64,000 nt of DNA from Ottowia sp. (GCF_016703145.1 NZ_JADJCO010000003.1:744001-808000), one strand, 5' to 3'; shown: positions 32,921 to 42,808, counted from the stretch's first letter. The notes: generated from the letters alone by a model not told the origin. Made by a program: numbers and translations.

Positions 32921-33361
32921 TTGTCGCAGCCCCCGAAGAACGCCCATCCCGCGGTCGCCCGCTCCCTCGACCTCTGGCATCGGATGATCGCCAGCAACGA
33001 CCTCGGCGACCTTTCCGCCATCGTCCACCCGGACGCGGTGTTCCGCTCGCCCATGGCGAACACGGCCTACGCCTCGGCGCCGGCGCTGATCCTGGTGCTG
33101 TCCACCGTCACCCGGGTGTTCGAGAATTTCGCCTACCACCGCCAACTGGCCAGCGACGACGGCCTGGACGTGGTGCTGGAGTTCAGCGCCAACGTCGGCG
33201 ACAAGAAGCTCAAGGGCATCGACTTCATCCGCTTCGACGAGCAGGGGCGGATCGTGGAGTTCGAGGTGATGGTGCGCCCGCTGAGCGGCCTGCAGGCGCT
33301 GGGCGCCGCCATGGGCCAGCGCCTGGCCGACAAGCTGCCCGCCTTCAAGGCCAAGGCCTGA
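32921..33361 (+). CDS. NTF2/SnoaL-like protein
   Basis: A 146-residue alpha+beta cone-fold protein (SLDLWHRMIASNDLGDLSAIVHPDAVFRSP, IDFIRFDEQGRIVEFEVMVRPL). The start is a TTG, justified by AAGGAG nine bases upstream and by alignment of the fold with residue 1. It begins 27 bases after fadH, so it is cotranscribed and presumably under the same PadR control. Such proteins are small isomerases, hydratases or binding proteins; the function here is unknown. Confidence 0.75.
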   Translation: MSQPPKNAHPAVARSLDLWHRMIASNDLGDLSAIVHPDAVFRSPMANTAYASAPALILVLSTVTRVFENFAYHRQLASDDGLDVVLEFSANVGDKKLKGIDFIRFDEQGRIVEFEVMVRPLSGLQALGAAMGQRLADKLPAFKAKA

Positions 33362-33392
33362 GGGGCGGGTCACGGGACCCCAAGCGCGCGGC

Positions 33393-34550
33393 CTACTTCT
33401 TGTTGTCGCTGCCGGGCACCTTGCCTTCCACGCCCTTGACGTAGAAGTTGATGCCGCCGAGGAACTTGTCGTCCGCCACCTGGTCCTTGGGCAGCACTTC
33501 CTGGCCGTTGTTGTCCACCAGCGGGCCCTTCCAGATGGCGTAGGTGCCGGCCTTCAGGCCCGCGCGTACCTCGTCCAGCCGGGCCTTGGCCCCGGCGGGC
33601 ACGTCGTCGGCCAGCGACACCATGTCGATCGCGCCTTCCTTCACGCCCCACCAGCTCTGGCCCGTGGCCCACTTGCCTTCCAGCACCTCGCCCACGGCCC
33701 TGGTGTAGTAGGGCGTCCAGTCGATGATGGCCGAGCCCAGGTGAGCCTTGGGGCCGTAGGCCGTCATGTCGCTGTCCCAGCCGAAGGCGCGCTTGCCCAT
33801 GGATTCGGCCGTCTTCAGCACGGCGGGCGAATCGGTGTTCTGCATCAGCACGTCGGCGCCGCCGTTGATCAGCGCGGTGGCCGCCTCGGTCTCCTTGGGC
33901 GGGTTGTGCCAGTCGCCCACCCACACCACCTTGGTCCGGACCTTGGGGTTGGTGAGCTGCGCGCCCAGGGTGAAGCTGTTGATGTTGCGCACCACCTCGG
34001 GGATCGGCACCGAGCCGACCACGCCCAGCACGTTCGACTTGGTCATCGCGCCGGCGATCACGCCGGCCATGTAGGCGCCCTCGTAGGTGCGGCTGTCGTA
34101 GGTGCGCAGGTTGTCGGCGGTTTTGTAGCCGGTGGCGTGTTCGAACCTGGCGTCCTTGGCGTCGGCGGCCACCTTCAGCATCGGCTCCATGAAGCCGAAG
34201 CTGGTGCCGAAAATCACCTTGTTGCCCTGCGACACCAGGTCGCGCAGCACGCGCTCGGTGTCGGCGCCTTCGGGCACGTTCTCGACGTAGCTGGTGGCGA
34301 TGCGGTCGCCAAACTCCTTCTCGATCGCCTTGCGGGCGTTGTCGTGCGCAAAGGTCCAACCCGCGTCGCCCACCGGGCCGACGTAGGCGAAGGCCACCTT
34401 CAGCGGCTCGGGCTTGGCCGCGGCCGGCGCGGACGCCTCGGCCGCGGGGGCGGGCGCCGGCTCGTCCTTCTTGCCGCAGGCCACCAGCGCGGCCGCGGCG
34501 GCCGCCAGCGAGGCCAGCCGCAGCGCCGAGCGTTTGTTCAGGTCGATCAT
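33393..34550 (-). CDS. BMP-family ABC transporter binding lipoprotein 3
   Basis: A 385-residue lipoprotein with lipobox AALVAC, Ala/Pro tether, and BMP domain (KVAFAYVGPVGDAGWTFAHDNAR, FGTSFGFMEPMLKVA, GVVGSVPIPEVVRNINSFTLG). It is a close relative of BMP protein 2 with the same plan. Probably a nucleoside or purine receptor. It converges with the fadH operon and stands alone; no ABC permease is adjacent. Confidence 0.88.
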   Translation of the reverse strand: MIDLNKRSALRLASLAAAAAALVACGKKDEPAPAPAAEASAPAAAKPEPLKVAFAYVGPVGDAGWTFAHDNARKAIEKEFGDRIATSYVENVPEGADTERVLRDLVSQGNKVIFGTSFGFMEPMLKVAADAKDARFEHATGYKTADNLRTYDSRTYEGAYMAGVIAGAMTKSNVLGVVGSVPIPEVVRNINSFTLGAQLTNPKVRTKVVWVGDWHNPPKETEAATALINGGADVLMQNTDSPAVLKTAESMGKRAFGWDSDMTAYGPKAHLGSAIIDWTPYYTRAVGEVLEGKWATGQSWWGVKEGAIDMVSLADDVPAGAKARLDEVRAGLKAGTYAIWKGPLVDNNGQEVLPKDQVADDKFLGGINFYVKGVEGKVPGSDNKK

Positions 34551-34618
34551 GGGAGGTTCTCCGTGTCCAGGGGGAAAGCCCGGATTCTACGGAGGGCCGC
34601 GCGGGAGGAGGTGGATTC

Positions 34619-34678
34619 TGAGGAAAATTGGCTTGTAGCCCGCACGCCTGCTGCGCCGGCAGCTATCGAATTCGATGC
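34619..34678 (-). repeat. Dispersed repeat, copy R5
   Basis: Minus-strand copy: TTCGATAGCTGCCGGCGCAG, CGTGCGGGCTACAAGCC, AATTTTCCT. It lies in the 310-base gene-free stretch 34551-34860, which otherwise holds only the hairpin at 34763-34799. Confidence 0.7.
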
Positions 34679-34762
34679 GTCTCAGTTTTCCATGGCACTG
34701 CGAGGCACCCGCGATTCACGAAACCCAACGAGCCCAATGGCCGCGGAGCAGGCCATGCCAGT

Positions 34763-34799
34763 GCACCCACTGGCCGGGGTTCCCCCGGCCAGTGGGTGC
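34763..34799. terminator. Perfect 17-bp hairpin, possible terminator
   Basis: GCACCCACTGGCCGGGG, loop TTC, then the exact complement. A smaller CCCCC/GGGGG hairpin follows at once. It lies about 60 bases past the cysA stop on the minus strand, with no clear T tract. It may terminate the sulfate operon or be a dispersed structural repeat. Confidence 0.6.
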
Positions 34800-34860
34800 G
34801 CCCCCTTGAGGGGGGAGGCGAAACATCGCGCAGCGAGTGGAGACACGGGGGTGTTTCAGT

Positions 34861-35945
<1,085 letters not shown>

Positions 35946-35949
<4 letters not shown>

Positions 35950-36902
35950 GAGAATGCTCTTTTATTGATAGCTGTCGACGTAGTATCCACGCCGGATTGG
36001 GGCTGAAAAACCTTTGAATCCGCGGCTGCGGGCCGCTCGGGCGGCAGCTCGGCCGCGGCGCGCATCTCGCGCTCGTGGCGCCACTGCACGGCGGTCTTGA
36101 TGACGAGGGTGGCGATGGCCAGCAGCGCCAGCAGCGAGGCGACGGCAAACGCCGCCTGGCCCTGGTACTCGTTGTAGAGGATCTCCACGTGCAGCGGCAG
36201 CGTGTTGGTCTGGCCGCGGATGTGGCCCGACACCACCGACACCGCGCCGAACTCGCCCATCGCCCGCGCGTTGCACAGGATCACGCCGTAGATCAGCCCC
36301 CACTTGATGTTGGGCAGCGTCACGTGCCAGAAGGTCTGCCAGCCGCTGGCGCCCAGCACCTGCGCGGCCTGCTCCTCGTCGCTGCCCTGCGCCTGCATCA
36401 GCGGGATCAGCTCGCGCGCGATGAACGGGAAGGTGACGAACACCGTGGCCAGCACGATGCCCGGCACGGCGAACACGATCTTGATGTCGTGCTCGGCCAG
36501 CCACGGCCCCAGCCAGCCCTGGGCGCCGAACACCAGCACGTAGATCAGCCCGGCCACCACCGGCGAGACGGAGAACGGCAGGTCGATCAGCGTCGTCAGG
36601 AAGGACTTGCCGCGGAACTCGAACTTGGCGATGCACCAGGCCGCCGCGACGCCGAACACCAGGTTCAGCGGCACGGCGACGGCGGCCGTCAGCAGCGTCA
36701 GGCGGATGGCGGCCAGCGCGTCGGGCTCGCGCAGCGCGGCCAGGTAGGTGCCCCAGCCGCTGCGCAGCGCCTCGACGAACACGGCGGCCAGCGGCAGCAC
36801 CAGGAACAGGGCCATGAAGCCCAGCGCCAGCGCGGTCAGCAGCCAGCGTATCCACGGCGCTTCGGTCGTGCTCACCCGCTTGGGGATGCCAGTCGTGCTC
36901 AT
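35946..36902 (-). CDS. cysW: Sulfate ABC transporter permease CysW
   Basis: A 318-residue permease with six hydrophobic segments and the EAA loop (LGASGWQTFWHVTLPNIKWGLIYG). Its start overlaps the cysT stop (TGATG). The last two dozen residues (from about SKVFQPQSG) are encoded largely by a copy of the dispersed repeat at 35955-36012, so the natural C-terminus appears replaced or extended. Even so, the ATGA overlap with cysA is kept. Function should be intact because the extension is a cytoplasmic tail. Confidence 0.93.
35955..36012 (+). repeat. Dispersed repeat, copy R6, forming the 3' end of cysW
   Basis: CTTTTATTGATAGCTGTCGA, then TATCCACGCCGG, then GGGGCTGAAAAA on the plus strand. It is read antisense as the cysW tail and stops six bases short of the cysA start codon. 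Confidence 0.7.
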
Positions 36903-37777
36903 CACACGCCCCCCATGCGGCGGCGCTGCCACGTCTGCAGGCCGTTGATGACCAGCAGCAGCACGAACGAGATCAGCAGCATCACCGAGGCCACGGCCGT
37001 GGCGCCGGCGTAGTCGTACTGCTCCAGCTTGCCGATGATGATGAGCGGCGTGATCTCCGACACCATGGGCATGTTGCCGGCGATGAAGATGACCGAGCCG
37101 TACTCGCCCACCGCGCGCGCGAAGGCCATGGCGAAGCCCGTCAGCAGCGCCGGCGCGATGGCCGGGAAGATCACGCGCCAGAAAGTCTGCCAGCGGTTGG
37201 CGCCCAGGCAGGCGGCGGCCTCTTCCAGCTCCTTCTCGGTGTCTTCCAGCACCGGCTGCACGGTGCGCACCACGAAGGGCAGGCCGATGAAGATCAGCGC
37301 CACCACCACGCCGGCCGGCTGGAAGGCGATCTGGATGCCGTGCGGCTCCAGGAACTGCCCGATCCAGCCGTTGCCGGCCAGGATGGCCGTCAGCGCGATG
37401 CCAGCCACGGCGGTGGGCAGGGCGAAGGGCAGGTCCACCAGCGCGTCGGCTATTTTCTTGCCGGGGAACTCGTAGCGCACCAGCACCCACGCCACCAGCA
37501 GCCCGGTCACGACGTTGACCAGCGCCGCCAGGAAGGAGGCGCCGAAGGTGAGCCGGTACGAGGCCAGCACGCGCGGCGACGACACGGCGGCCCAGAACTC
37601 GGGCCAGCTCAGCGACAGGGTCTTGAAGACCAGCGCCGACAGCGGGATGAGCACGACCAGGCTCAGGTACAGCAGCGTGTAGCCCAGCGTCAGGTTGAAG
37701 CCCGGCAGCACGCGGCGGGCGCCGCGGCGCGGGCCGGGACGGGCCGGCGGCGCCAGGGCGGTGGCGGCAGCAGACAT
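36902..37777 (-). CDS. cysT: Sulfate ABC transporter permease CysT (CysU)
   Basis: A 291-residue inner-membrane permease with six hydrophobic segments and the EAA motif (CLGANRWQTFWRVIFPAIAPALLTG). It forms a heterodimer with CysW. It starts 22 bases after the sbp stop, and its own stop overlaps cysW. The N-terminal 20 residues are Ala/Pro/Arg-rich, as is common in this group. Confidence 0.95.
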   Translation of the reverse strand: MSAAATALAPPARPGPRRGARRVLPGFNLTLGYTLLYLSLVVLIPLSALVFKTLSLSWPEFWAAVSSPRVLASYRLTFGASFLAALVNVVTGLLVAWVLVRYEFPGKKIADALVDLPFALPTAVAGIALTAILAGNGWIGQFLEPHGIQIAFQPAGVVVALIFIGLPFVVRTVQPVLEDTEKELEEAAACLGANRWQTFWRVIFPAIAPALLTGFAMAFARAVGEYGSVIFIAGNMPMVSEITPLIIIGKLEQYDYAGATAVASVMLLISFVLLLVINGLQTWQRRRMGGV

Positions 37778-37799
37778 GGCGGATGGCCTCCCTTGCTGC

Positions 37800-38795
37800 T
37801 TACTTGCCGGGCTGGTAGAGCCTGTCGAACTGGCCGCCGTCGTTGAAGTGCACCTTCTGCGCCTCGCCCAGCGAGCCGAAGTACTGATCGACCGTGAACA
37901 GCTTGATGGGCTTGAAGGTGCCGGCGTGCTTCTTCAGCACCGCCTCGTCGCGCGGGCGGATGCCGTGCTTGGCGGCGATCTCCTGGCCTTCGGGCGAGTA
38001 CAGGTAATCGAGGTAGGCCTTGGCGGCGGCCCCGGTGCCCTTCTTGGCCACCGTGCGCTCGACCACGGCCACCGGGTTCTCGGTGACGATGCTGGTCGAG
38101 GGGTGGACGGCCTCGACCTTGCCGGCGCCGAACTCGCGCTCGACCGACACCACCTCCGACTCGAAGGTGATCAGCACGTCGCCCGTGTTGCGCTGCAGGA
38201 ACACGCCCGTGGCGTCGCGCCCGCCGCGCGCCAGCACCGGCACGTTCTTGTACAGCTTGCCGACGAAGTCGGCCGCCTGCGCGTCGCTGCCGCCCTTGGC
38301 GCGCACCTGGCCCCAGGCCGCGAGGTAGGCCAGGCGGCCGTTGCCGCCGGTCTTGGGATTGACCACGATCACCTTCACGTCGGGACGCACCAGGTCGTCC
38401 CACTCCTTGATGCCCTTGGGGTTGCCTTGGCGCACCAGGAACAGCATGGTCGAGGTGGTGGGCGAGGCGCCGTGGGGAAACTTCTGGCGCCAGTCCCTGG
38501 CCACCACGCCTTTGTCGGCGAGGAAGTCGATGTCGGTGGTGGTGTTGAAAGTCACCACGTCGGCGGCCAGGCCGTCGGCCACGGCGCGCGCCTGGGCGCT
38601 GGAGCCGGCGTGCGACTGGTCCACCTTGATGTCCTGGCCGGTGGCCTTCTTCTGGTGGGCGACGAAGGCGGCGTTGTAGTCCTTGTAGAACTCGCGTGCC
38701 ACGTCGTAAGAGACGTTCAGCAGCGTGGTCTGGGCGGAGGCGGCGGTGGCGGCCAGCGCCAGGGCGGCGGCGAGGAGGCGGAGCTTGAGTTTCAT
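37800..38795 (-). CDS. sbp: Sulfate-binding protein 1
   Basis: A 331-residue periplasmic receptor. Signal peptide to about residue 21 (AATAASAQ), then TLLNVSYDVAREFYKDYNAAF, with DQSHAGSSAQARAV and NPKTGGNGRLAYLAAW at the binding cleft. It is adjacent to cysT and is the canonical Sbp of the operon. It has a close paralogue at 39148. A motif shared with the paralogue's upstream region lies at 38868-38895, so it probably also has its own promoter. The motif may be the site of a CysB-type regulator. Confidence 0.93.
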   Translation of the reverse strand: MKLKLRLLAAALALAATAASAQTTLLNVSYDVAREFYKDYNAAFVAHQKKATGQDIKVDQSHAGSSAQARAVADGLAADVVTFNTTTDIDFLADKGVVARDWRQKFPHGASPTTSTMLFLVRQGNPKGIKEWDDLVRPDVKVIVVNPKTGGNGRLAYLAAWGQVRAKGGSDAQAADFVGKLYKNVPVLARGGRDATGVFLQRNTGDVLITFESEVVSVEREFGAGKVEAVHPSTSIVTENPVAVVERTVAKKGTGAAAKAYLDYLYSPEGQEIAAKHGIRPRDEAVLKKHAGTFKPIKLFTVDQYFGSLGEAQKVHFNDGGQFDRLYQPGK

Positions 38796-38867
38796 GACGG
38801 CACAAAAAAGATGCCGGCTCGAAGTGCCGGCGAGGCGCGAAGTCTGCGGCCCATGACTTCAAACTCA

Positions 38868-38895
38868 AACGATCTTTTTCTAGTTTTCTTATACG
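38868..38895 (-). promoter_or_regulatory. Conserved upstream motif of sbp 1
   Basis: A 28-base segment (plus strand begins AACGATC, ends CTTATACG) that matches 23 of 28 positions of the one upstream of sbp 2 at 40217-40244. Both lie 65-75 bases before the respective ATG. Candidate CysB-type binding site or promoter. Confidence 0.6.
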
Positions 38896-38916
38896 CAAAA
38901 GACGATAAGGCGTGCG

Positions 38917-39117
38917 TCAACGCCAGCCCACGGCCGCGCCGGGGTAGGCGGGCCAGTAGGGCCAGGGCTGGTTTTCGACCAACACGGCCGGCGCCGGACG
39001 GCGGCGGCGCAGCGGCGTGGCGCCGCCGCCGCGCATGGCCAGGCCCCAGTGCGCGGCGGTGGTGGCGAGCAGCGCCTGGGCGTGCGTCGGCAACGGGCGG
39101 GCAGGGGCGGTGGTCAT
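38917..39117 (-). CDS. Small hypothetical protein between the two sbp genes
   Basis: A 66-residue frame with AGGAG eight bases before the ATG. It contains an Ala/Thr-rich helix, an Arg patch (PLRRRRPAP) and a Trp/Pro-rich end (NQPWPYWPAYPGAAVGWR). It starts 30 bases after sbp 2. There is no signal peptide or recognisable family. Its ribosome-binding site and position support it as real, and a link to sulfate uptake is inferred only from context. Confidence 0.5.
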   Translation of the reverse strand: MTTAPARPLPTHAQALLATTAAHWGLAMRGGGATPLRRRRPAPAVLVENQPWPYWPAYPGAAVGWR

Positions 39118-39147
39118 GGCGGGCTCCTGGGGGTTAGGTGGGGGAGG

Positions 39148-40152
39148 TCATTTGTTGGTGTAGATCTGGTCGAAGCTGCCGCCGTCGGCGAAGTGCGTCC
39201 TGGCGGCCTGTTCCCAGCCGCCGAAGGCGTCCTCGATCCGGAACAGGTTGAGCTTGGGCAACTGCTTGGCGTACTTGGCCTGGGCCTGGGCCGAGATCGG
39301 GCGGTAGAAGTGCTTGCCGATGATGTCCTGCGCCTCATCGGTGTAGAGGTGCTCCAGATAGGCCTGGGCCACGGCGCGCGTGCCCTTCTTGTCCACGTTC
39401 CTGTCCACGAGGGTCACCGCCGGCTCGGCCAGGATGGACAGCGAGGGGTAGACGAAGTCCACCTTGTTGCCGAACTCCTTCTCCAGCAGGTAGGCCTCGT
39501 TCTCCCAGGAGATGAACACGTCGCCCTGGTTGCGCTGCGCGAAGGTGATGGACGAGCCGCGCGCGCCGGTGTCGAGCACGGGCACGTTGGCGTACAGCTT
39601 GGCGACGAACTCCTTGGCCTTGGCGTCGCCGCCGTACTTGCGCTTGGCGAACTCCCACGCGGCCAGGTAATTCCAGCGCGCGCCGCCGGAGGTTTTGGGG
39701 TTGGGGGTGATGACCTTGACGCCGGGCTTGACCAGGTCGTCCCAGTCCTTGATGCCCTTGGGGTTGCCCGCGCGCACCACCAGCACGATGGTGGAGGTGT
39801 AGGGCGAGCTGTTGTGCGGCAGGCGTTTCTGCCAGTCCTTGGGGATCCAGCCGCCGTGGGTGTGCAGCGCGTCGGTGTCGCCGGCCAGGGCCAGGGTGGC
39901 CACGTCGGCGTCCAGGCCGTCGATGATGGAGCGCGCCTGCTTGCCCGAGCCGCCGTGCGACTGCTTGACCGCCACGTCCTGGCCGGTCTTGGCCTTCCAG
40001 TGCTTGATGAAGGCGGCGTTGACCTCGGCGTACAGCTCGCGCGTGGGGTCGTAGCTGACGTTGAGCAGGGTGACGGCGGCCTGCTGCGCCAGCGCGGCAG
40101 GCGCGGCGGCCAGCGCGGCCAGTGCCAGGCGGCGGGTGGTGGGGACAGACAT
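39148..40152 (-). CDS. sbp: Sulfate-binding protein 2
   Basis: A 334-residue periplasmic receptor paralogous to sbp 1: signal peptide (LAALAAAPAALAQQ), VTLLNVSYDPTRELYAEVNAAF, KQSHGGSGKQARSI, NPKTSGGARWNYLAAWEFA. It heads the operon. Start at MSVPTTRR is chosen because it gives a clean signal peptide; the frame stays open much further upstream without coding character. Two receptors may differ in sulfate versus thiosulfate preference, which is inference. Confidence 0.92.
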   Translation of the reverse strand: MSVPTTRRLALAALAAAPAALAQQAAVTLLNVSYDPTRELYAEVNAAFIKHWKAKTGQDVAVKQSHGGSGKQARSIIDGLDADVATLALAGDTDALHTHGGWIPKDWQKRLPHNSSPYTSTIVLVVRAGNPKGIKDWDDLVKPGVKVITPNPKTSGGARWNYLAAWEFAKRKYGGDAKAKEFVAKLYANVPVLDTGARGSSITFAQRNQGDVFISWENEAYLLEKEFGNKVDFVYPSLSILAEPAVTLVDRNVDKKGTRAVAQAYLEHLYTDEAQDIIGKHFYRPISAQAQAKYAKQLPKLNLFRIEDAFGGWEQAARTHFADGGSFDQIYTNK

Positions 40153-40216
40153 GCGGGACTCCTTGTGAATGGGTGCAGACAAGGCCGCGATCTTGGCGTG
40201 CGCATCCCGCCGGGGG

Positions 40217-40244
40217 AACGATTCTTTTCTTGTTTGCTTATGCG
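40217..40244 (-). promoter_or_regulatory. Conserved upstream motif of sbp 2
   Basis: Plus strand begins AACGATTC and ends CTTATGCG, with a T-rich middle; 23 of 28 bases match 38868-38895. It is the AT-rich part of the 267-base region between sbp 2 and the divergent TctC-type gene and likely holds the operon promoter. Confidence 0.6.
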
Positions 40245-40419
40245 GCCCGCATTCGGCGGCCGTTGGCTCCCAACCCAGTGGGGAAATCCATATATGTCCA
40301 TGAGTGGGGCAAATTGAAATACCCTTGGGACGCCGGGGCCGGACCGGCCGGGGGAAAGCCTCCCGGCTCGGCGATGATGGGGTCGCCGGACTGTCGATAA
40401 CTTTTAAGGAGACTTGCTG

Positions 40420-41409
40420 ATGGATCGCGCTACTTTTCTCAAATCTCTGGCTGCGCTGGCGGCCGCCGGTGCCGTGCCTGGCACGTGGGCCCAGCCGGGC
40501 GCCAACCTGAAGGTGCTGATCCCCGCCAGTCCAGGCGGCGGCTGGGACACCCCCGGCCGCGCGCTGGGCCAGGCCATGCTCGACGCCAAGCAGGCCGCCG
40601 CGGTGACCTACGAGAACAAGGGCGGCGCGGCCGGCGTGCTGGGCATGGGGCCTTTCATAGCGAGAGACAAGGGCGACGCCACCCAGATCATGGTGATGGG
40701 CGCGGTGATGCTGGGCGGACTGATCGCCTCCAGGTGGCCGATCAACCTGATGCGGGGCACGCCGCTGATGCGCCTGACGACGGAGGACAACGTGTTCGTG
40801 TTGCCCCCCAATTCGCCCTTCAAGACCATGGGCGACGTGATCGCGCAGTTCAAGAAGGACCCGGACAGCGTGCAGTGGGGCGGTGGCTCGTCCGGCTCCA
40901 CCGAGCACATCGCGGCGGCCATGGTCGCGCGCGCGGTGGGCGTGAACCCGATCAGGATCAACTACGTGGCGTCTGACGGCGGTGGCGAGGCGGCAGCCGC
41001 CGTCCTGGAGGGCAAGGTCACCGTGGGGGGCAGCGGCATCGGCGAGTTCGCCGAACACATCCGCAGTGGCAAGATGAAGGCCGTGGCCGTGACCAGCGGC
41101 GAGCGCCTGGCGGCGTACAAGGACATTCCCACGCTCAAGGAGCAGGGCATCGACGTCGAGATCAGCAACTGGCGCGGCCTGTTCGGCAAGCCGGGTCTCA
41201 CGCCCGCGCAACGCCAGGCGCTGACCGGCGCGCTGCTGGCCACCACGCAGTCGCCCGCGTGGCAGGAGGCGCTGAAGAAGAACGGCTGGACGCCGGCGGT
41301 GCTGGTGGGCGATGAGTTCACCAAGTTCGTGGAGAGCGAGTTCGCCAGCCTGCGCAGGACCATGGAGACGGCGGGCATGGTCGTGGTGCCTATTGGGTTG
41401 ACGCCGTGA
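40420..41409 (+). CDS. TctC-family (Bug-like) tricarboxylate transporter binding protein
   Basis: A 329-residue periplasmic receptor with signal sequence FLKSLAALAAAGAVPGTWAQ and the TctC fold (LKVLIPASPGGGWDTPGRAL, ENKGGAAGVLG, VGGSGIGEFAEHIRSGKMKAVAV). ATG 40420 has AAGGAG nine bases upstream; a TTG two codons earlier is less likely. No TctA or TctB membrane genes are adjacent, as is common for the expanded Bug receptors of this order. Ligand unknown. Confidence 0.88.
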   Translation: MDRATFLKSLAALAAAGAVPGTWAQPGANLKVLIPASPGGGWDTPGRALGQAMLDAKQAAAVTYENKGGAAGVLGMGPFIARDKGDATQIMVMGAVMLGGLIASRWPINLMRGTPLMRLTTEDNVFVLPPNSPFKTMGDVIAQFKKDPDSVQWGGGSSGSTEHIAAAMVARAVGVNPIRINYVASDGGGEAAAAVLEGKVTVGGSGIGEFAEHIRSGKMKAVAVTSGERLAAYKDIPTLKEQGIDVEISNWRGLFGKPGLTPAQRQALTGALLATTQSPAWQEALKKNGWTPAVLVGDEFTKFVESEFASLRRTMETAGMVVVPIGLTP

Positions 41410-41632
41410 TGCCCCCCTGGTCCCCATAGTCGCGCGGACGCGGCAAGGCCGATAGCGAGCGGCCGCGCGTCCTTCTTCGCAGTGGTCAGGCGCTGCGGCG
41501 CCTGCTTGCCCGGCGTCGGATCATCGACGACGGCCCGGGCATCGAGGTGGCGGATTGAATGTCCGCGTCCCCGTCGAGTGCACGGCTGCGGTGAATCGCG
41601 CCCGGCCAGCCGCATGGCGCGCCTCGATCCGA

Positions 41633-41696
41633 AAGAAAATAGACCCGCAGCCCGTGCCAGACAAGTGCTGAAAGCTATTGAAAAAGTAGCGATCGC
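41633..41696 (-). repeat. Dispersed repeat, copy R7
   Basis: Minus strand: GCTACTTTTTCAATAGCTTT, then CACGGGCTGCGGGTC. It ends 19 bases before the channel gene. The rest of the 306-base gap 41410-41715 shows no gene or clear site. Confidence 0.75.
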
Positions 41697-41715
41697 GCCA
41701 TGGCATCATGCCCGC

Positions 41716-42735
41716 ATGATCCACCGACCCGATGCCCTGAAGCACCTCGCGCCGCACTGGTTCGCCATCGTCATGAGCCTGTGCGGCCTGGCGCTGGCCT
41801 GGGGCCGCGCGGTGCCGATGCTGGGCGATATCGCCGGCGCTGGCGCGCTGCTGCTGGCCGGCGCGGCGGCGCTGGTGTTCGTCGCGCTGGCGCTGCTGTC
41901 GCTGCTGCGCTGGCAGCATTTCGGCGACGCGGTGGCGGCCGACCTGGCGCACCCCGTGCGGCACGCCTTCTTTGCCACGATGCCGGTGTCCCTCATCTTG
42001 CTGGCCACCTGCGGCGTGGAGCTGCTGGGCGCCAGCGGCTGGCTGGCGGCGCTGTGGTGGCTGGGCTCGCTGGGGCAGTTCGGCGTCACGCTGTGGGTAT
42101 TGGCGCGCTGGTTGTACCCCGATCCGGCGCGCCGGCCGGGCTGGCACGCGCTGACGCCGGTGCTGTTCGTGCCCGTGGTCGGCAACGTGCTGGCGCCGCT
42201 GGCGGGCGACGCGCTGGGCGCCGGCGGCTGGGCGGCGGCGCAGTTCGGCTTGGGGCTGCTGCTGTGGCCGGTGCTGCTGGCGCTGCTGCTCGCGCGCATC
42301 GCGGCGCAAGGGCCGTGGCCGGACCGCCTGCTGCCGGCCACCTTCATCACCGTCGCGCCGCCGGCCGTGATCGGCAGCGCCGCGCTGCAACTGGGCGCGC
42401 CCACGGTGCTGGCCTGGATGTGCTGGGGCGTGGCGCTGTTCTTCCTGCTGTGGAGCTTCCGCATCGGCCGGCGCATGCTGGCGCAGCCGTTCTCGATCGG
42501 GTTCTGGTCGCTGGGCTTTCCGCTGAGCGCTTTCGCCGCGCTGTCGCTGCGGCTGGCGGCGCGCGATGGCGCGGCGCAGGCGCCGGCCATGCTGGCGCTG
42601 GCCCTGGCCTCGCTGGTCGTGCTGCTGCTGGCCGTCGCCACCTGGAAGGGCTGGCGCCAGGGCACGCTGCTGCAGCCCGAGCCTGTGGCGATGATGGCCG
42701 CGAGCGCTGGCGACCGGCCGCCGCCGTCGCGCTGA
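41716..42735 (+). CDS. TDT/SLAC1-family transporter (TehA-like)
   Basis: A 339-residue protein with about ten hydrophobic segments and family landmarks HLAPHWFAIVMSLCGLALAW at the start, FFATMPVSLILLATCGVELLG and GFWSLGFPLSAFAAL. The family includes TehA, malate permeases and sulfite exporters, with SLAC1 as the anion-channel relative. A sulfite or C4-dicarboxylate role is possible, and proximity to the sulfate operon is only suggestive. The tail after the last helix is Pro/Ala-rich. Confidence 0.83.
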   Translation: MIHRPDALKHLAPHWFAIVMSLCGLALAWGRAVPMLGDIAGAGALLLAGAAALVFVALALLSLLRWQHFGDAVAADLAHPVRHAFFATMPVSLILLATCGVELLGASGWLAALWWLGSLGQFGVTLWVLARWLYPDPARRPGWHALTPVLFVPVVGNVLAPLAGDALGAGGWAAAQFGLGLLLWPVLLALLLARIAAQGPWPDRLLPATFITVAPPAVIGSAALQLGAPTVLAWMCWGVALFFLLWSFRIGRRMLAQPFSIGFWSLGFPLSAFAALSLRLAARDGAAQAPAMLALALASLVVLLLAVATWKGWRQGTLLQPEPVAMMAASAGDRPPPSR

Positions 42736-42748
42736 GTACACATTGAGT

Positions 42749-42808
42749 AAAATCCGCCGCCAGCCCGCACAGAACAAGCGTTGAAAGCTATCAATAAAGA
42801 AGCATCTG
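42749..42808 (-). repeat. Dispersed repeat, copy R8
   Basis: Minus strand: GCTTCTTTATTGATAGCTTT, then TGTGCGGGCTGGCGGCGGAT. It lies 14 bases after the channel gene and upstream of terC. Confidence 0.75.
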
